DNA from: Bromus sterilis
Taxonomy: Eukaryota > Streptophyta > Magnoliopsida > Poales > Poaceae
DNA: 64,000 nucleotides
Direction of reading: 5' to 3'
NCBI GenBank assembly: GCA_950022295.1
Contig: OX465598.1
Location: 7,936,001 to 8,000,000 of the forward strand
In this document: piece after piece, positions 32,350-45,059 of the stretch
How positions within the stretch are numbered: the stretch's first letter is position 1
Layout: every line of letters starts with the position of its first letter
Notes under the pieces: model-generated
What the model was told of the DNA's origin: nothing
What the model saw: only the letters and a program-made list of their open reading frames with translations
Database searches by the model: none
Position numbers and translations under genes: made by a program

Positions 32350-32895
32350 TTTGCGGGAACTTTTGTACAACCACCTACTCCCACTTCATTTGATTGGATT
32401 TCAATTTGTTCATTCTCACATGTGATTTTCTCAAAACTTCATGTAAATTTGAGTCTGGTCGAGTGAGAAGCATGAGTTATATGGTCAGGAGCCTGAGTAT
32501 TTCTTTGTGTGCATGGAGTTCCTCTTTGCTTTCTCCCATTAGGGTCTCTGATGTCAAGATCAACTGTATTGCCAAGGCAATCATGGTTAGGTATGGTTCC
32601 ACATTCTCTTGTGAACAAAATTAATGACGTGCATCACAATGATGTAGAGTAATGATGCACAGCAGATGCACTGCTGTACCAACGCCAACTATAAATCTAA
32701 TACCTCTCAAATCTAATTAACATTTTCATTGTAGTGTGTGTGTGGTATAGTGTATGTTTTTTATTGCCTAAAAATATAAGTCTAAAAAAACAAAATTGTC
32801 TTGAGTACTATTCACCATGACTAGCTCAAACGAAAATAAAATAGTTTAGCACACCAAAAGGATAACGTCATTTATCTGCTTCCATCTATGTCAAT
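32350..32895 (-). ncRNA. PHAS-7: decayed miR2118-type phasiRNA locus
   Basis: The minus-strand order of promoter, TATA and site is kept, and the body to the left of the site matches PHAS-9 and PHAS-11 for about 300 bp (gagtgagaagca.ga; gtgtgcat; agggtctctgat; ggagtaatgatgc). The site itself (32715-32694) has lost its seed match (GGTATTAGAT for GGCATCAGGAA), so miR2118 cutting is unlikely. Confidence 0.5.
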
Positions 32896-32922
32896 CACTA
32901 TGAACCACGGTTGATGGAAACT

Positions 32923-33015
32923 AAATATATGCACAACTATGTCAATCACTATGTCAATCACACGTGATGGGGAAGTCAGAAAAAAAAAGTGTCATAACAA
33001 CTCATCAACAGGTGG
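32923..33015 (-). promoter_or_regulatory. PHAS-7 promoter module and TATA box
   Basis: On the minus strand a CCACCTGTTGATGAGTTGTTATGAC motif ends at 32991 and a TATATTTAG box lies at 32930-32923. The gap is 61 bp, but it contains a 22-bp duplication (atgtcaatcact twice). Removing it would give the usual 39 bp. Confidence 0.55.
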
Positions 33016-33019
33016 GTAG

Positions 33020-34850
33020 CGACAAGTAATTTGTTTGTTATACTATTTCTTTAGCTTTCCTTGAGTTTGTACAGTCATTTTTTCATTCAAGTGAGCTTCT
33101 TGTACTTGGCTGGATACTGGCACTAGTGTAGCTAGGGTCGTCGCACACAATCAAAAACCATATCGCACACACATGCATGAATCTTCGCCTTTTGGTGATG
33201 AGTGATAGGAGTGCATCGCACACGCTATATATAATCGTATACGGTAGGATGTTAGTATGCAAATAGTTTTATAAAAGCAATCATATGTGATGAGTAAACA
33301 TATCACACACATGAAGCAAGGAATCGTTGTGATATGTCCAACATCCCAGGAGTTTCGTCTCTCAAGAAGGAATGGGATGAGAGCCCTATGACACAAACTA
33401 CATTGTGGCGCAACATTTATGATGTAGCCAAGGGTAGAGAAGGATCATGGGGCAAGAATGTGTGCGACTAAATGCCTATCACATACGCTATATTGTGGCA
33501 CACCGTTTGTGATGAAATGAAATATGTGTTTAATAACATCAAAATGTGTGTGACATTCTACCTATCGCCCATTTTTTGTACAGGCTAAGTGTGTGCAGTA
33601 AGGGAACCTACCTGCTCTGTAATTATGCACCATTTTGCGATGCGTCGATCATCACACATGTTTGATGATAAGCATGTATTCTAGGGGTACATTGCATGCG
33701 TTTTGCTTTCTAAAATTGTGTGCGCCATAATAATCGACACAACTATTTTCCCCATAATTTAAGCCTTCAGATTAAAAGATCAGAATTTCAATATAAGAGT
33801 GGGCAATCAACGTATTTAACCGACAATACATATTCAATATGAATAGATTCAACCATCATTGCATAATTCAAATCACGATAGCATGTGTTCAAGCATTAAA
33901 AAAGCATCAAATTAAACCAAGAACCACATTAACACTAAAGATCATAAAAGAGCGAGGTGGAGTACATTCTGGTTGTTGTTGTAGGTGAAGAAGCGAATTA
34001 TCCATATTATTACGTCCTCCATGTGGAAGACACGCATAATTTTAGTCCAACCTCTTCCGATGACCGACCACCCATCACTCACGATGTGGAGTAAGATTTG
34101 TAGTTTTTTGTATTACTTGTGATGAAATAGTTTAATTTTCATTGGGTAAGCATCAGTCACGTAGTTTGCAAGGTAATCTTCATTAAACTTCTATAAGAAT
34201 CATCAAAAATAAAAAAAATGATATTGTTCTATAAGTACTCATAGTGGGCAAGAAAAAAGGCTTCATAGTTCTTACCATCCTAAATTTTATTTTTGCATTG
34301 CATAACGTTTACATAAATAGTTAGATTCTCATCACTCGTCTTTGTAAATCTTACGTTCTTTCTGAATTTCCTCACTTGATGGTGGTTCATGTATATCTCA
34401 TTGCCTTATACAAAAAATGGTCTAGGCGTGGATATATATTCCTGACATATGTTCCTAAACTCAACAAGTATATATTAAAAAGTAAAATGAATTATGTAAG
34501 TATGTAATGTAAGCCATAGGTTAAAGCGAACCACGATGCTAAACAACATCATCTCCTATTTTTTTCCTACGTAAGTAAATATTGACATAAAAATAAAATT
34601 ATTGCACTATGTAAATAACATGAGTGTGAGGGTTTAACACGTTAGTAAGTAAACAAAGTAAAAAATTAGAAAGCCTTGTTTACTCCAACAGACTTAACAA
34701 CAACCACATATATCCATTGAATATGATGTTGATATTATTAACTTGATAGTGCGTACTTAAACATCACGTCGCATAATTGAAAATCAAATTGCACATAACT
34801 AAAATGAACATTGTATATTAAACAGGGCGATCCGCTCTTCTAGCAGTCGT
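33020..34850. other. Intergenic; repeats shared with 56.6 kb, no gene
   Basis: The part at 33060-33560 is the upstream flank of PHAS-7 and is similar to 56500-56950 and 45820-45910 (gcttcttgtacttggctggata; tcgcacaca). The remaining DNA to 34850 is AT-rich and featureless to my reading. Confidence 0.5.
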
Positions 34851-35310
34851 CGGACCGGTCGCTTGCCTCATGTTTCAGAATTGATGCATACGGCGATATG
34901 CAGCCATGTACTAATTTTATTTCAGGTTGTTCTCACACGTGGTTTTCTTGAGCTTGAGAGCATTCAAAATTCCCTTGAGTGAGGAGTGCTTCACCGACAC
35001 GAGGTTTGCTACCATGAGGCCGACTAGTTCACCATCCATATAGTGTGGAGTAATTGTTGACATTAGATGCATCGCTGGACCTGAACCATTTGCAAGCTAA
35101 TAATTTCCTAATGCCTTCCAAATCTAATTAACATATTTGGGGTAGTGTGCATGCCTGGCCCATTGTATTGCTTAAAACATGAATTATCAAAGTAAATGTG
35201 GGGATTGTCTTGATTACTATCCACTAGGCCATGACTAACTCACTTGACATAAAATAGGTTGACACAACGAACGGGTATTTTTCTTTTTCTACTTCTACCT
35301 ATGTGATCAG
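34850..35310 (-). ncRNA. PHAS-8: candidate miR2118-triggered phasiRNA precursor
   Basis: The minus-strand locus has a promoter and TATA at 35406-35333 and a site at 35126-35105. The predicted cut is opposite 35114/35115. Body words shared with PHAS-9 and PHAS-11 (tagtgtggagtaat; gatgcatcgctgg) lie left of the site. No conserved reading frame is seen. Confidence 0.58.
35105..35126 (-). other. miR2118 target site, PHAS-8
   Basis: The minus-strand site contains TTTGGAAGGCATTAGGAA, the usual core with one central change (GGAAGG for GGGAGG) that lies opposite microRNA positions 13-14. Confidence 0.6.
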
Positions 35311-35332
35311 AATGAACCATAGTTGATGAAAA

Positions 35333-35406
35333 CTATATATATGCACGAAAGCTTGATGTGGAGGTTGAACAAAGATAATTGTGATGACGACTCATCAATG
35401 AGGTGG
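35333..35406 (-). promoter_or_regulatory. PHAS-8 promoter module and TATA box
   Basis: CCACCTCATTGATGAGTCGTCATCAC (minus strand) ends at 35381 and TATATATAG lies at 35342-35333, giving the usual 39-bp gap. Confidence 0.62.
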
Positions 35407-35409
35407 ATG

Positions 35410-38400
35410 GGGACGAGTAATTGGTTTGTTGTACTTTTTGTTAAGGTTTTCTTAAGTTTGCATAATCACTTTTTCAACTAAGTAAGCTTCTTGTACTTGG
35501 TTGGATACCAACAACATTTCAGTTAAGGTCATCACACACAGTTAAAAGATTCCATCGCAGATGCAGGTGCAAACAGTTGCCTTGCGTGACACAAAATGAT
35601 CAAATTGAATCATACAATAGGTCAATGATAGATATGCTTATGAATTAATATCACTATAAAGCTTAATAATTTCAAAGTTTAATCATACAAAATGAAAATT
35701 CAATTACTTATTAGGCTTTTGTGTTGGTTAATTGGCATATTGGGACTAGAAAAGTAGCTCACACAATTTTATTCAGATATGATATATCCATCCATTTTTT
35801 GTTAATATACTATACCATATTTTGAAAATAAACTTTAATATTTACCATTTCCATTTTAGTATTGATGCAGATATTTCATATACGGATATGAATTTTCTCA
35901 AATAGGAATGTTAGATATTTTGGATTATCCACTACCACTATCATAATATAATTGGAATGGGTTTTTTGGTAAATAAAATATATACACCTGCACATTATCC
36001 ACCTTATTGATGTGTTATTATCATATATAATCAAAAATTGGGTCATGACAATTAAGTTTCACATGATAGCTATATTATTTAATTTTCTCTCACCATTATC
36101 AGTGATAAGTAATTTACTTATCTAGAAAGTAATAATACTTTTATGATGTGAATCATAAACAGAATGTTTTTATGTGATAGCTATATTATTGAGTATGTTC
36201 ATTATGCTGCTGAAAAGTATTATGAGAGATGGAAACATGGTTATAAATATCTTAATAACAACAAGTTTTCTCTCTTCATATTGGCAGATTCAGAGTTGCA
36301 CTTCTTTTTCATTCCTATGCTACTTACTTCCTGCTTCAATGGATTATTAATTACAAGATTCAAATGCATAGTAAGTGAGTTAGACATAAATGTTTTTCAA
36401 AATTAATTTTTGATGCTCTATTTTTTTCTCCGAAGTAATTGGATTCATCTTTTCTTGAGAGCATCATAAGAATAATGTCTAGCTAAAAGAGACGAAAGAA
36501 AGTCCTTGCGGGAGGCAACCCAAGCATTGTTATACTTTTATTTATGCTTTGTGTCAATATAGTTTTCTATGATACTATGGCAACATTTTTCTCCTTAATT
36601 TTCTTGAAGAAAGTGCCAATAATTTCCTTTAGCATGTTATGGTTGCACGTGTATGTGTTGGTGTGTTGAAACGTACAGTTTTGTTGTTGTGGTGTTTATT
36701 GTGGTGTGAATTAGCAAAGCATGGTAAAATCATGAAAAATTTACAAAATACACCTAAATAAGTTCTCTCTCACGTGATAATTTTGCGGAATTATTTTAGT
36801 TGTGCAAGTATAGACCTTAATTATTTATGCACAACCTGTTCTATTTGACAAATTGACGCGTATAGTTATCTTTGACTGTGTAGCTTTACTTTTATCGTTC
36901 CTTTTGATGTAGGAATATTAAAATTGCATTAGAATAGAATACATAATGATGAATTATAATTTTAGAATGGCTCCACATCAAGTCTTATAGGAATCCGATT
37001 TTATTTATACTAACCCATCTCACAAGTTTTATGTGAATGAAGCTTTTAAAACCTAGGGGAGGCAGTGCTATGATAAGATTAAGGAGATGTAAGTGCCCAA
37101 GCTTGGGGATGCACATGGTACCCCCAAGAGATATTAAATATCTCGATTGTCTCGGCCTAGGGGATGCCCAAGGCGTCCCTCTTCTTCATAAATTTTTTGT
37201 TTGTCTCGTTTGGACCTATTTTTTTATGTGTCCACATAATATGTGATGTTCTTGGGGCGTCTTTATGCTGCTCAAGGCCATCTTTTACCAGAAAACTAAC
37301 ATCAACCATAGTGAGTGTGGAGTTCTAAAACAAACTACGGTTCCATCCTTCCACACTTATCACAACACATAGACGAGAATCTTGATAAAAATTATGCTTT
37401 GTCAAGTCAAGGACTTGGATGTGTTGGTTCCATCGTTCTTACATAGAGATAAAAAAAACGCGCTAGATTTTTAGCAACCAAAATACAGTCTGCAACTATG
37501 TCCCAAACACCCAAAAGAAACTAATAATTTTTTTGACTTGGAGTTTCAGAAGATTATAATTTGCAATGTATCATAAATAATCTGTCAGATGCATTTATTG
37601 AGTATGAAGGTGTCACAAAGTAAAATGTTTCCACAGTAAATATACCATAGATAGTGGAGTGACATATATGTGTCCTCTCGACCACTCAAGAGTGGGGATT
37701 TAGACACAAGAGGGTAAGGCCTCACGGAAGCGTTTGAGAGAAGTGAGGGATCATGAACAGTAAGTGTGGATCAACTTCATGTTGACATTTAACCAGGGGT
37801 TGAAGGATACCCAAAAGATGTAGGAAATCCAGCACCCAACATGATTATGCACACAGAATTTAATGTTAGGACGTTAGAATACCTTGACTCAACTATTATG
37901 GGAAATCATGAAGAGTCAAAAGCTAATGATCAAATCTTTATCGTGTATATGGATTCTGGATAATCATATAATACAAGATTAAATTTAAACTATCTCTCCT
38001 CAATAATTGCAAAAGATCGAGATTGGATTCAGAACCTAGTTACGCGCATAACTTGGTGATTTAAGTACTCCGGTTGAGCCAAAGGAAGGCATCAATTGAG
38101 TAGGCACGTGCTCTCAAGAAGAGGGGGTATTGACATGATCAGTAATCCCTGCGTCTCGGAATTTGTTTCTTAAGAGAGCTAAATGGTTTTCATGGGAGGA
38201 ATGAAAACAACGAGATGGTGTGGCATGAAGCGAGAATCGTAGCACATGGGTTCACACCACGATAGTTGGTTCGATCCCAGCTAGTGACAAGTGGGGTATT
38301 CTCACTAGCAGAAAAAGGAAAGAAGTCTGGCGCTTTTTTGCCTTCTCTTCGCTCTGAACAGGAGCGCTAATGGACACGGGGAGGTGCAAGCGACTCGGCG

Positions 38401-38830
38401 TCGTTAAGATGAACATTTTCTGTTGTTATGAGTGGAATAACATTCAATATTTGGTAAGAAACTAAAAAATTATAAAATAAATTTGGATGTTCTCTATTAG
38501 GCAATGAAACATGTCTACTATATCATCGTCATTATACTAAACATCTTTCACACCATCGATATGGTGGACTCTGGTTATAACACATGATACTCTTTGGATG
38601 TTCATATTGTATCACTATATCATTCATGTGCAAGAAAGCGGAAATCCGTGGTGTCAAATAGTGCAGGCCTACCGGGACTAGGGGTGAAGCAGAGTCGGCC
38701 ACTCCGACTTCCCTTGAAAAGCAAGCTCAATGCTTGCCGCTCGATCAATTGCACATGATCTTTACCTGGAAACGGAGTTTCAGTTTTAAGAAATATAATT
38801 ACAGTTTCATTTGGCTTTCAGAACTCAGCT
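35410..38830. other. Long stretch of retrotransposon-like AT-rich DNA, no gene
   Basis: Words at 36470-36530 (gtccttgcgggaggcaaccca) and 37040-37180 (ccaagcttggggatgcacatgg) are of the kind found in internal or LTR regions of Triticeae LTR retrotransposons, so relics are likely. No polyprotein frame longer than about 80 codons is present. Sequence from about 38830 is H2A.X 3' flank. Confidence 0.45.
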
Positions 38831-39019
38831 TGTCCTGTCAAAGTGCAACGTTCCTTGTCGTCAGTTCAGGGGCGTATCAGTGCTACAGCCCACAACGAGA
38901 TGGATTCTGAACTTCGAACTGCATTTTTCAGACTGAAATAATACACGGTGGTTTGAGGGGCTGAAGGAGTGCTAGCATTCTATTCCAACCAGATCCATCG
39001 ACATTACACAAATCTAAAT

Positions 39020-39548
39020 CTAGAACTCCTGGGAGGCGGAGCCGAGGTCGGCCTTGCCGCCCTTGCCGAGCTTCTTGGGGAGGAGCGTGGAGTGGATGCT
39101 GGGCAGCACCCCGCCGGCGGCGATGGTGACCGCGCCCAGCAGCCGGCTCAGCTCCTCGTCGTTGCGCACAGCCAGCTGGATGTGGCGCGGCACGATCCGG
39201 TTCTTCTTGTTGTCCCGCGCCGCGTTGCCGGCGAGCTCCAGGGTCTGAAACAGAAAAAGAAAGAAAGATACGGTGAGATCTGGTTGGAAATTCGAAGCGC
39301 GCGCGAGGCACGAGGGGCGAGGCGAGGAGAGGAGGAGCAGGGGGGATGCATACCTCGGCGGCGAGGTACTCGAGGACGGCGGCGAGGTAGACGGGGGCGC
39401 CGGCGCCGATGCGCTGGGCGTACTTGCCGACCTTGAGGAACCTGGCGACGCGGCCCACGGGGAACTGGAGGCCGGCCTTGGACGACCGGGACACGGACTT
39501 CGCGGCGGAGACCGTCCCCTTGCCCCTCCCGCTGCCAGCGATGGCCAT
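39020..39548 (-). CDS. Histone H2A.X, two exons, 139 aa (gene 1)
   Basis: Exon 1 is 39548-39354 (65 codons, [20 protein letters not shown]...YLAAE) and exon 2 is 39244-39020 (74 codons plus TAG). The intron of 109 bp has GT..AG borders. The protein has the full histone fold ([20 protein letters not shown] in helix 1, ARDNKK before helix 3) and ends in SQEF, the SQ-E/D-hydrophobic motif that defines H2A.X and is phosphorylated by ATM/ATR at DNA breaks. It forms nucleosome core particles with H2B. Upstream on the minus strand are a TATA box (near 39665), CCAAT, and two histone promoter elements. The neighbouring gene 2 and a pseudogene show local amplification. The start is the only ATG that gives the family N-terminus. 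Confidence 0.97.
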
Positions 39549-39704
39549 CTTCGGAGCGCTGTGGACGGTGGTCGTAGGAGAGATGGGCGGTGAGAAGTGC
39601 GAACTTGTTGAGGGCGCGGGGTGTTTGTGATGGTGGAGAACTCGGCGGCGGTGGCTTGTTTATAAGAAGGGGAGGCAGCTCGTGATTGGTGGGGAGGACG
39701 AGAC

Positions 39705-39760
39705 CGCGGATCGGTGACCTGGACAAGGGAGGAGGGCGAGGCCGCGGATCGGTGACGTGG
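39705..39760 (-). promoter_or_regulatory. Histone promoter elements (octamer plus hexamer, type I)
   Basis: On the minus strand 39760-39743 reads CCACGTCACCGATCCGCG, an exact match to the plant histone type I element CCACGTCANCGATCCGCG, which combines the hexamer ACGTCA and the octamer CGATCCGC. A second copy at 39722-39705 has a changed hexamer (CCAGGTCA). These elements drive S-phase expression in plant histone genes. Confidence 0.9.
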
Positions 39761-39876
39761 AGGGGGAAGTCTAAAGTTTCCTTTGGGTTGGGAATTTCGG
39801 GGTGACAGCAATTTTTGGAAATTTGATGAAAGAGGGAAAAAAAATTGGTTTATCCAGTCCAAACCGTCCGTCGAGT

Positions 39877-40762
39877 CAATGTGACTATGTGGTGCTCCTG
39901 TGGTATATTGACTAAGGGAAAGGCATTTTTTTGGTTTTTTTAGTTGGTTGATTTGCAAAAATAGTATATTGACTAAGGATAATCTGTTGAAAAGAGGATG
40001 GAAAGGGGGGAATCAATGTGCTTATTGTGGTGCTCCTGAAACAACTGATCATTTATTTTTTAATTGATCAATGGCTAAACTGATCTGGTGCTTACTTAGA
40101 TGCTCCTTCAATTTGAGCAAATACACCTGAGTCTGTCAACAATCATTTTGGTAATTGGATAAATAGATTTACCAAAAGTGACAAGAACCTGGTGTTGGTG
40201 GGGGTGCTTGCTCTGTTTTGGGCCATCTGGAAAACCATAAATGATATTGTGTTCAACAGGAAAATGAATGTATCTCCTATTACATGTGTCAAACTTATGA
40301 ATTCTTGGATTAATGACTTGGATGTTTTACAGACAAAAAAGGAAAAGGGAGAAATGCTGATGGTGGGAGCAAGAACAATAAACCAAGTGGCAGGTGAAGT
40401 GTTCAAAGCATCACAGGGATGGAGGCCTGGAGTACTTCGAATCACAGATGGAAGTTGATGCAACAAGACTTCTTGGGTTCTGCCTCCTAGCTGGATTTCT
40501 CTTCTTTCTACTTTAGTTTCTTTTGGTCAGTAGATAGGGCGTTCTCCTCTTCGCTGGACTTTAGATCGTTTGCTTCCGAAGTTGCTTATGGAGTAGCTTC
40601 TAGTTCAGTAAATGGGGTCCTGTGAAACCTCTAGCTTGTGGATGGCAAGATATGACTTGTAGTTGTTATTTTTTGTTGTTTAATTTTCTGTAACAGACTT
40701 CTATGATTTCTCTAATGGAAATCGGGGAAGGGGGCAACCCCTTTTCTTTTGCTAAAAAAAAT
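39877..40762 (+). mobile_element. LINE, 5'-truncated, with target-site duplications
   Basis: Plus-strand frames encode the C-terminal zinc-binding domain of LINE reverse transcriptases ([19 protein letters not shown], then ETTDHLFF, then LVGVLALFWAIWKTINDIVF). One TGA sits at 40053-40055 where a cysteine is expected, and the frame shifts near 40127. The 3' end (ctaatggaaatcggggaagggggcaacccc) runs into a short A tract at 40753-40760. A direct repeat CGTCCGTCGAGT flanks the element at 39865-39876 and 40763-40774. The 5' portion (39880-39970) is rearranged, with duplicated gtggtgctcctg and tatattgactaagg words, as can occur at target-primed 5' ends. It lies about 330 bp upstream of H2A.X gene 1. 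Confidence 0.85.
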
Positions 40763-40773
40763 CGTCCGTCGAG

Positions 40774-43700
40774 TGTGACGCCCCCAAAATCAATCCGTGT
40801 ACAGTAATCATACACGCAGGGTACACGGCTGAGATTAGGGTGCCACGGTGAGAATATCACAGCACAACACTAAACACAAAAGGATAAACCAATATGTTAC
40901 AATAAAGGGGGGTCGCACGGACCCGAATACATAAGCCATACAAACCATAATATCTGAGTACAGACATAGTTAGTCAAGTTTTGCCTTAAGAAGGCTAGCA
41001 CAAATAACATCAGAGATACAGATCGAAAAGGCAAGGCCTCCTGCCTGGGAGCCTCCGAAACTACTCCTGGTCCTGGTCAGCGGGGGTCTCGACGTAGTAG
41101 TATCCGCCTCCGGGGTACTCCTGCTCCTGGGCTCCAACGTCGGCTGCAGCGGCCGATCAGGCAAAACAGTAAAGGAAAAAAAAGCAGGTGAGTATCTAGT
41201 ATACCCGCGAGTCTTACGTCCGCTACTAAGCATTATGCATTGTATCAACGGAAAGAAGAGGTTGTATATAGTGGACTGCAAGATAGAAATCAGAATAGGG
41301 GTAAGAAGCTAGGCCTATCGAAGACTAGCATCCTCCGACGATGTCTTGCAGCATGAGGTAAGAATCAGCCAACAGTTAATATAAAGTATAAAGTAACAAC
41401 GAAGCAGAAGTTGCTGCAACATTGTATAATATAAGTTGTAATGATTAACAATAATAATAATGCCTCCGAGTTCACCTCCTCGACATCCCCGCGAGGAAGA
41501 AAACCCGGAACCATACAGTTTAATAATAATAGTTTCTAGTGGTAAGATCCAGCTTCAGCATAAAGCGTCCTGTTACCGTGGACACGGCTATTCGAATAGA
41601 TTAATCTTCCCTGCAGGGGTGCACTGGCGTGACTCTACGACGCTCGGATCTCCAGGGTGGCGGGAACCTGGTTAGGGAACGCTCCACCAAAGCTATCCGA
41701 CACAAAGTAGCCCATCCTTCGGCAATCAACAGAGAGGTCATCCGCCGGACTATATCCTATGTACGCCGGGCTTTGGACCCTAACCCGAACGTACTCCTGC
41801 ACGGTGCGTGACTGGCTGGTGAAGCAAAATCAAAGCAAATACAAATACACCGCTCGAGCAAGAGAAGACAACACCACTTCCCGGCAATCAGCCCGCGGTA
41901 CTGCTGACGTCTGAAGACCCTCGAACGAGACTACGATGCAGGGGAGCCCACACTCCTTATCCCACGTGTAGGTAGTGCGTACAAGCCAAAAGGCTACTCA
42001 AGACATCCGCCGAACCATTTAGCATTTTAATTAACCTGCGTGACAACCGTTATCGTTGCCTCGACTTAACCGACTCGCGGTCAACGACAGCAGTCAGATC
42101 CACCAGTACATCGGTGCCTGCCCTGTCGTCCCACCAAGTCACCGCGGTTACCAACAAGGTGAACCGTCTCCTTACCTTGTCTCGCGTTTGCTCTTGGTCG
42201 AGCTCGACTTTCGTGGTTTGGTAACTCTCGCGAGATACGAGCAGGGGCCAAGCACGCCAGTGACGTCGGTCGTACCCTCCCTGTCGTTCCCGACGATATA
42301 CCTCTCGCGGGCACCGTTGGGTCGCCCGACTTCTTACCTTTAAGGACAACCGCTGTGCAGGACCCTATGGCGGCAAGACAAAGTCAGCCTCGAGTGGAGT
42401 ACAAAGATTACTCCTTGATAGCTCACACTTGAGGTGACTAGGCATAACCCAGATAGGGGCCTTTGGCGGTGTCTGCTTTGTACCGTACCTGTGCAGTTGT
42501 ATATATTGTATCCGTGTTCACTCCCCTGAGTGGTCACGGCCCGCTATCTAATCCTAACTAACAATGCGCAGGGCTCACTGCTGAATAAAATATACAGACA
42601 TAGCAGGCAGCATAGGATAAGGAAGGTACATCAAGGGGCGACAAAAGCAGACTATGCAATTGAATAGGATTGTAATCGTAGCAGCAGCAGTAACAATGCC
42701 TAGTGCAAGAAAGTACGGAAAAGGTAGGCGATATCTGGGGAAGAGAATGGCTCTGCTTTCCTGCAAGCTCGACGGTAGTAGTAGGGTCGTCGACGACGTA
42801 GTCGTACTCGGCAGCAGTGTAGTCAGCGGTAGCAGCGGGGTCTACCGAAGATTAAGGGGGGGAGGAAACAGTAAATACACAGCAATAATATACAATCATA
42901 TGCATGACATGACAGATGAAATGTTAACGGTATTCTAACGCAGTGCATTGCACGTTGCTCGGAGTGGGAATTCATCGGAGGATGAACCACCGGCTCCGGG
43001 TGATTACCGGACAGGGTGACCGGAGGGGGAAGGATCAAGCCGGAGGTGTCGTGGTTACCGGAACAACATAAGGGGGGTGTATCCGTGCTAGTTGATCTAT
43101 TCCGAGAAACATTCGTGTTCGGAATAAATTCATCCGGGTACTTTAACAGTACCGGACAAATCATCGGACAGATGGTCCGGAGGGGAATGTTCGATGTTCG
43201 TTGTGTTAGAGGGGTGTGGTAGACATATGGATAGCGTATCCGTATTCGTTATATTTTTCTGATCAATTTTCATGTATAAAGTTTTAGAAGCCGAGTTACG
43301 GTTTAAAAGTTATTGAATTTCAAAGTTTAAATAAATTTAAATGATTTTCTGGATTTCTTTTATTATTTATTTAAACATTATCCAAAACATTATCCACAAC
43401 ATTATCCAGAACAGTGCTGACATGTGGGACCCACATGTCAGCCTCTGTTTATTTATAAAACACTTAATTAAATTAGAAAATGTCTCTGGACCCACCTGTC
43501 ATACACTGATTACTTATAAACTAATTTAATTAATCTAATATTCTAGTGGGACCCAACTGTAAGTGACACATGTGTTAATTAACAGTTATTTTTATTTAAA
43601 CAACTGCATGGGTCCACATGTCATACACACAGCAATTAAATTAACCATTTTAATTAAATCAACAGGGGTGGGGCCGAGGTGTCATAGGAGGAGGGGGGGT

Positions 43701-45047
43701 TTAATTTGTCTCTGTTTAACTCTTAATAGGCAATTAAAGGGGGGGGGTTAACTCCTCTGGTTTAGACCGCGGGCACGCAACGCACGCCGGCGGCGAGTCC
43801 CATGGCCGTGAGGCCGTTCCGGCGAGGGGAGGGGGGTGCGGGCTGTGGGGCGGAGGCCGGCGCGGCTGCGCGCGGCTACACGCGGCGAGGCGAGCAGCGA
43901 CGAGCTCGCTCGGGAGCTCGAGCTCGAGCTCGCTCCAATGGCGCCCGACGGGTACGGCGGGCACGGGCACTGTCCACGGGGAAAACTCGAGAGGGGGAAG
44001 GGGAAATCGACAAAGGTGCTCACGGTGAGCTCGATGGCGAGGTCGGAGAGGGCCGAGGAGGTTCCTAGCCGCGGTAATCGACGAGGACGGCGGCGCGGCC
44101 GTGGTGGAGGGGCGGCGCGGTTCTTGGACTACGACGTGCCTCGGGCTCGATTGAAGGTGTAGGGCGACGTGGACGAGCACGGCGAAGACCCCGGACACAC
44201 CGGCGTGGCTCGCCGTGGCCGGTGGCCGCGCGCACGGCGGCGATGCGCCCACGGACGGTTTCCGTCCAGAAGAAAAGGGGAGGGAGGAGCTCGAGGGAGA
44301 GGGGAATGGAGGAGGGGCAGGGGGCGCGGGGCTTGGGGGTACTCATACCCACGACGGGGGCAGGTAGGAGGGGGCCGGCTTGGCCTGCCCTGGCCATGGC
44401 CACGCTGCCACGGCGAGGGGGCAGGTGGGGTGGTTGAAGGTGGGGGGGAGAGAGAAGAGAGGGGTGGGCTAGGTGGGCCACGTGCCCAGGGCGGGTTTTA
44501 GGGTTTTTTTCATTTTGTTTTGTTTGCTGTTTATGCTATTTCTTTCTGGTAATTAATTTATTAATCCTAGCATTTTTGTAAAATGTGTTAGGTGTCTCAA
44601 TATTAGTACATCATTATATAGCAGTGCCACAAAAGTTTTTGCAGCAAAATAAATTCATTAGATATTTATTTTAAATTTTAAATGCCCAAAACAAGGGTTT
44701 TAACCTACTGTTTGAATTGTTTGGAATTTTCTGTAAGTTCAAAAATTATCAAAGTTGGTCCAACATGATTGTAATGATTTTAGGCAATTTACAAAAATAG
44801 TTCCATGATTTTTGGAACAACTTTATTTCAGTACTTTTGTTTTAATTTCCATTTAAAGTAGAATACAACTAGGGTTTGGTTTGTTGATGAGCAAGGTGCA
44901 TTTGGCTTTGGGTTTTGATTACCAACCAGCATGGTTTGAAAAGAGCAGGAGCAAAGTTTGATTAAGGACAGGGGATAACAGTGATTAACAAACAGTGATG
45001 GTCAATCAGTGATGATGATTACTGTTACAGAATCTGAGGGTGTTACA
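40774..45047. mobile_element. Solo-LTR-like element, 4,274 bp
   Basis: It begins TGTGACGCCC and ends GGGTGTTACA, so it has TG..CA ends with short inverted repeats, and a 5-bp target duplication TCGAG lies at 40769-40773 and 45048-45052. No gag or pol domain is found inside. The long open frames near 43734-44500 come from extreme GC content. The length and the lack of an internal domain fit a solo LTR of a retrotransposon with large LTRs, left by recombination. It inserted exactly at the end of the LINE 3' duplication. A palindrome (gacatgtgggacccacatgtca) lies at 43419-43440. Confidence 0.75.
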
Positions 45048-45059
45048 TCGAGCCAATCT

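Noticed and set aside
32394..32624. Short plus-strand frame (76 codons) as a gene
   Set aside because: It lies antisense in the body of PHAS-7, and corresponding frames are broken in PHAS-9 and PHAS-11.
38262..38290. tRNA-like B box (GGTTCGATCCC)
   Set aside because: No A box or stem partners at suitable distances. A cloverleaf cannot be drawn.
43734..44500. Long open frames on both strands inside the solo-LTR-like element
   Set aside because: They overlap in several frames at once, are made of Pro/Ala/Arg/Ser or Gly/Arg runs and follow local GC content above that of the flanks. No domain is seen.
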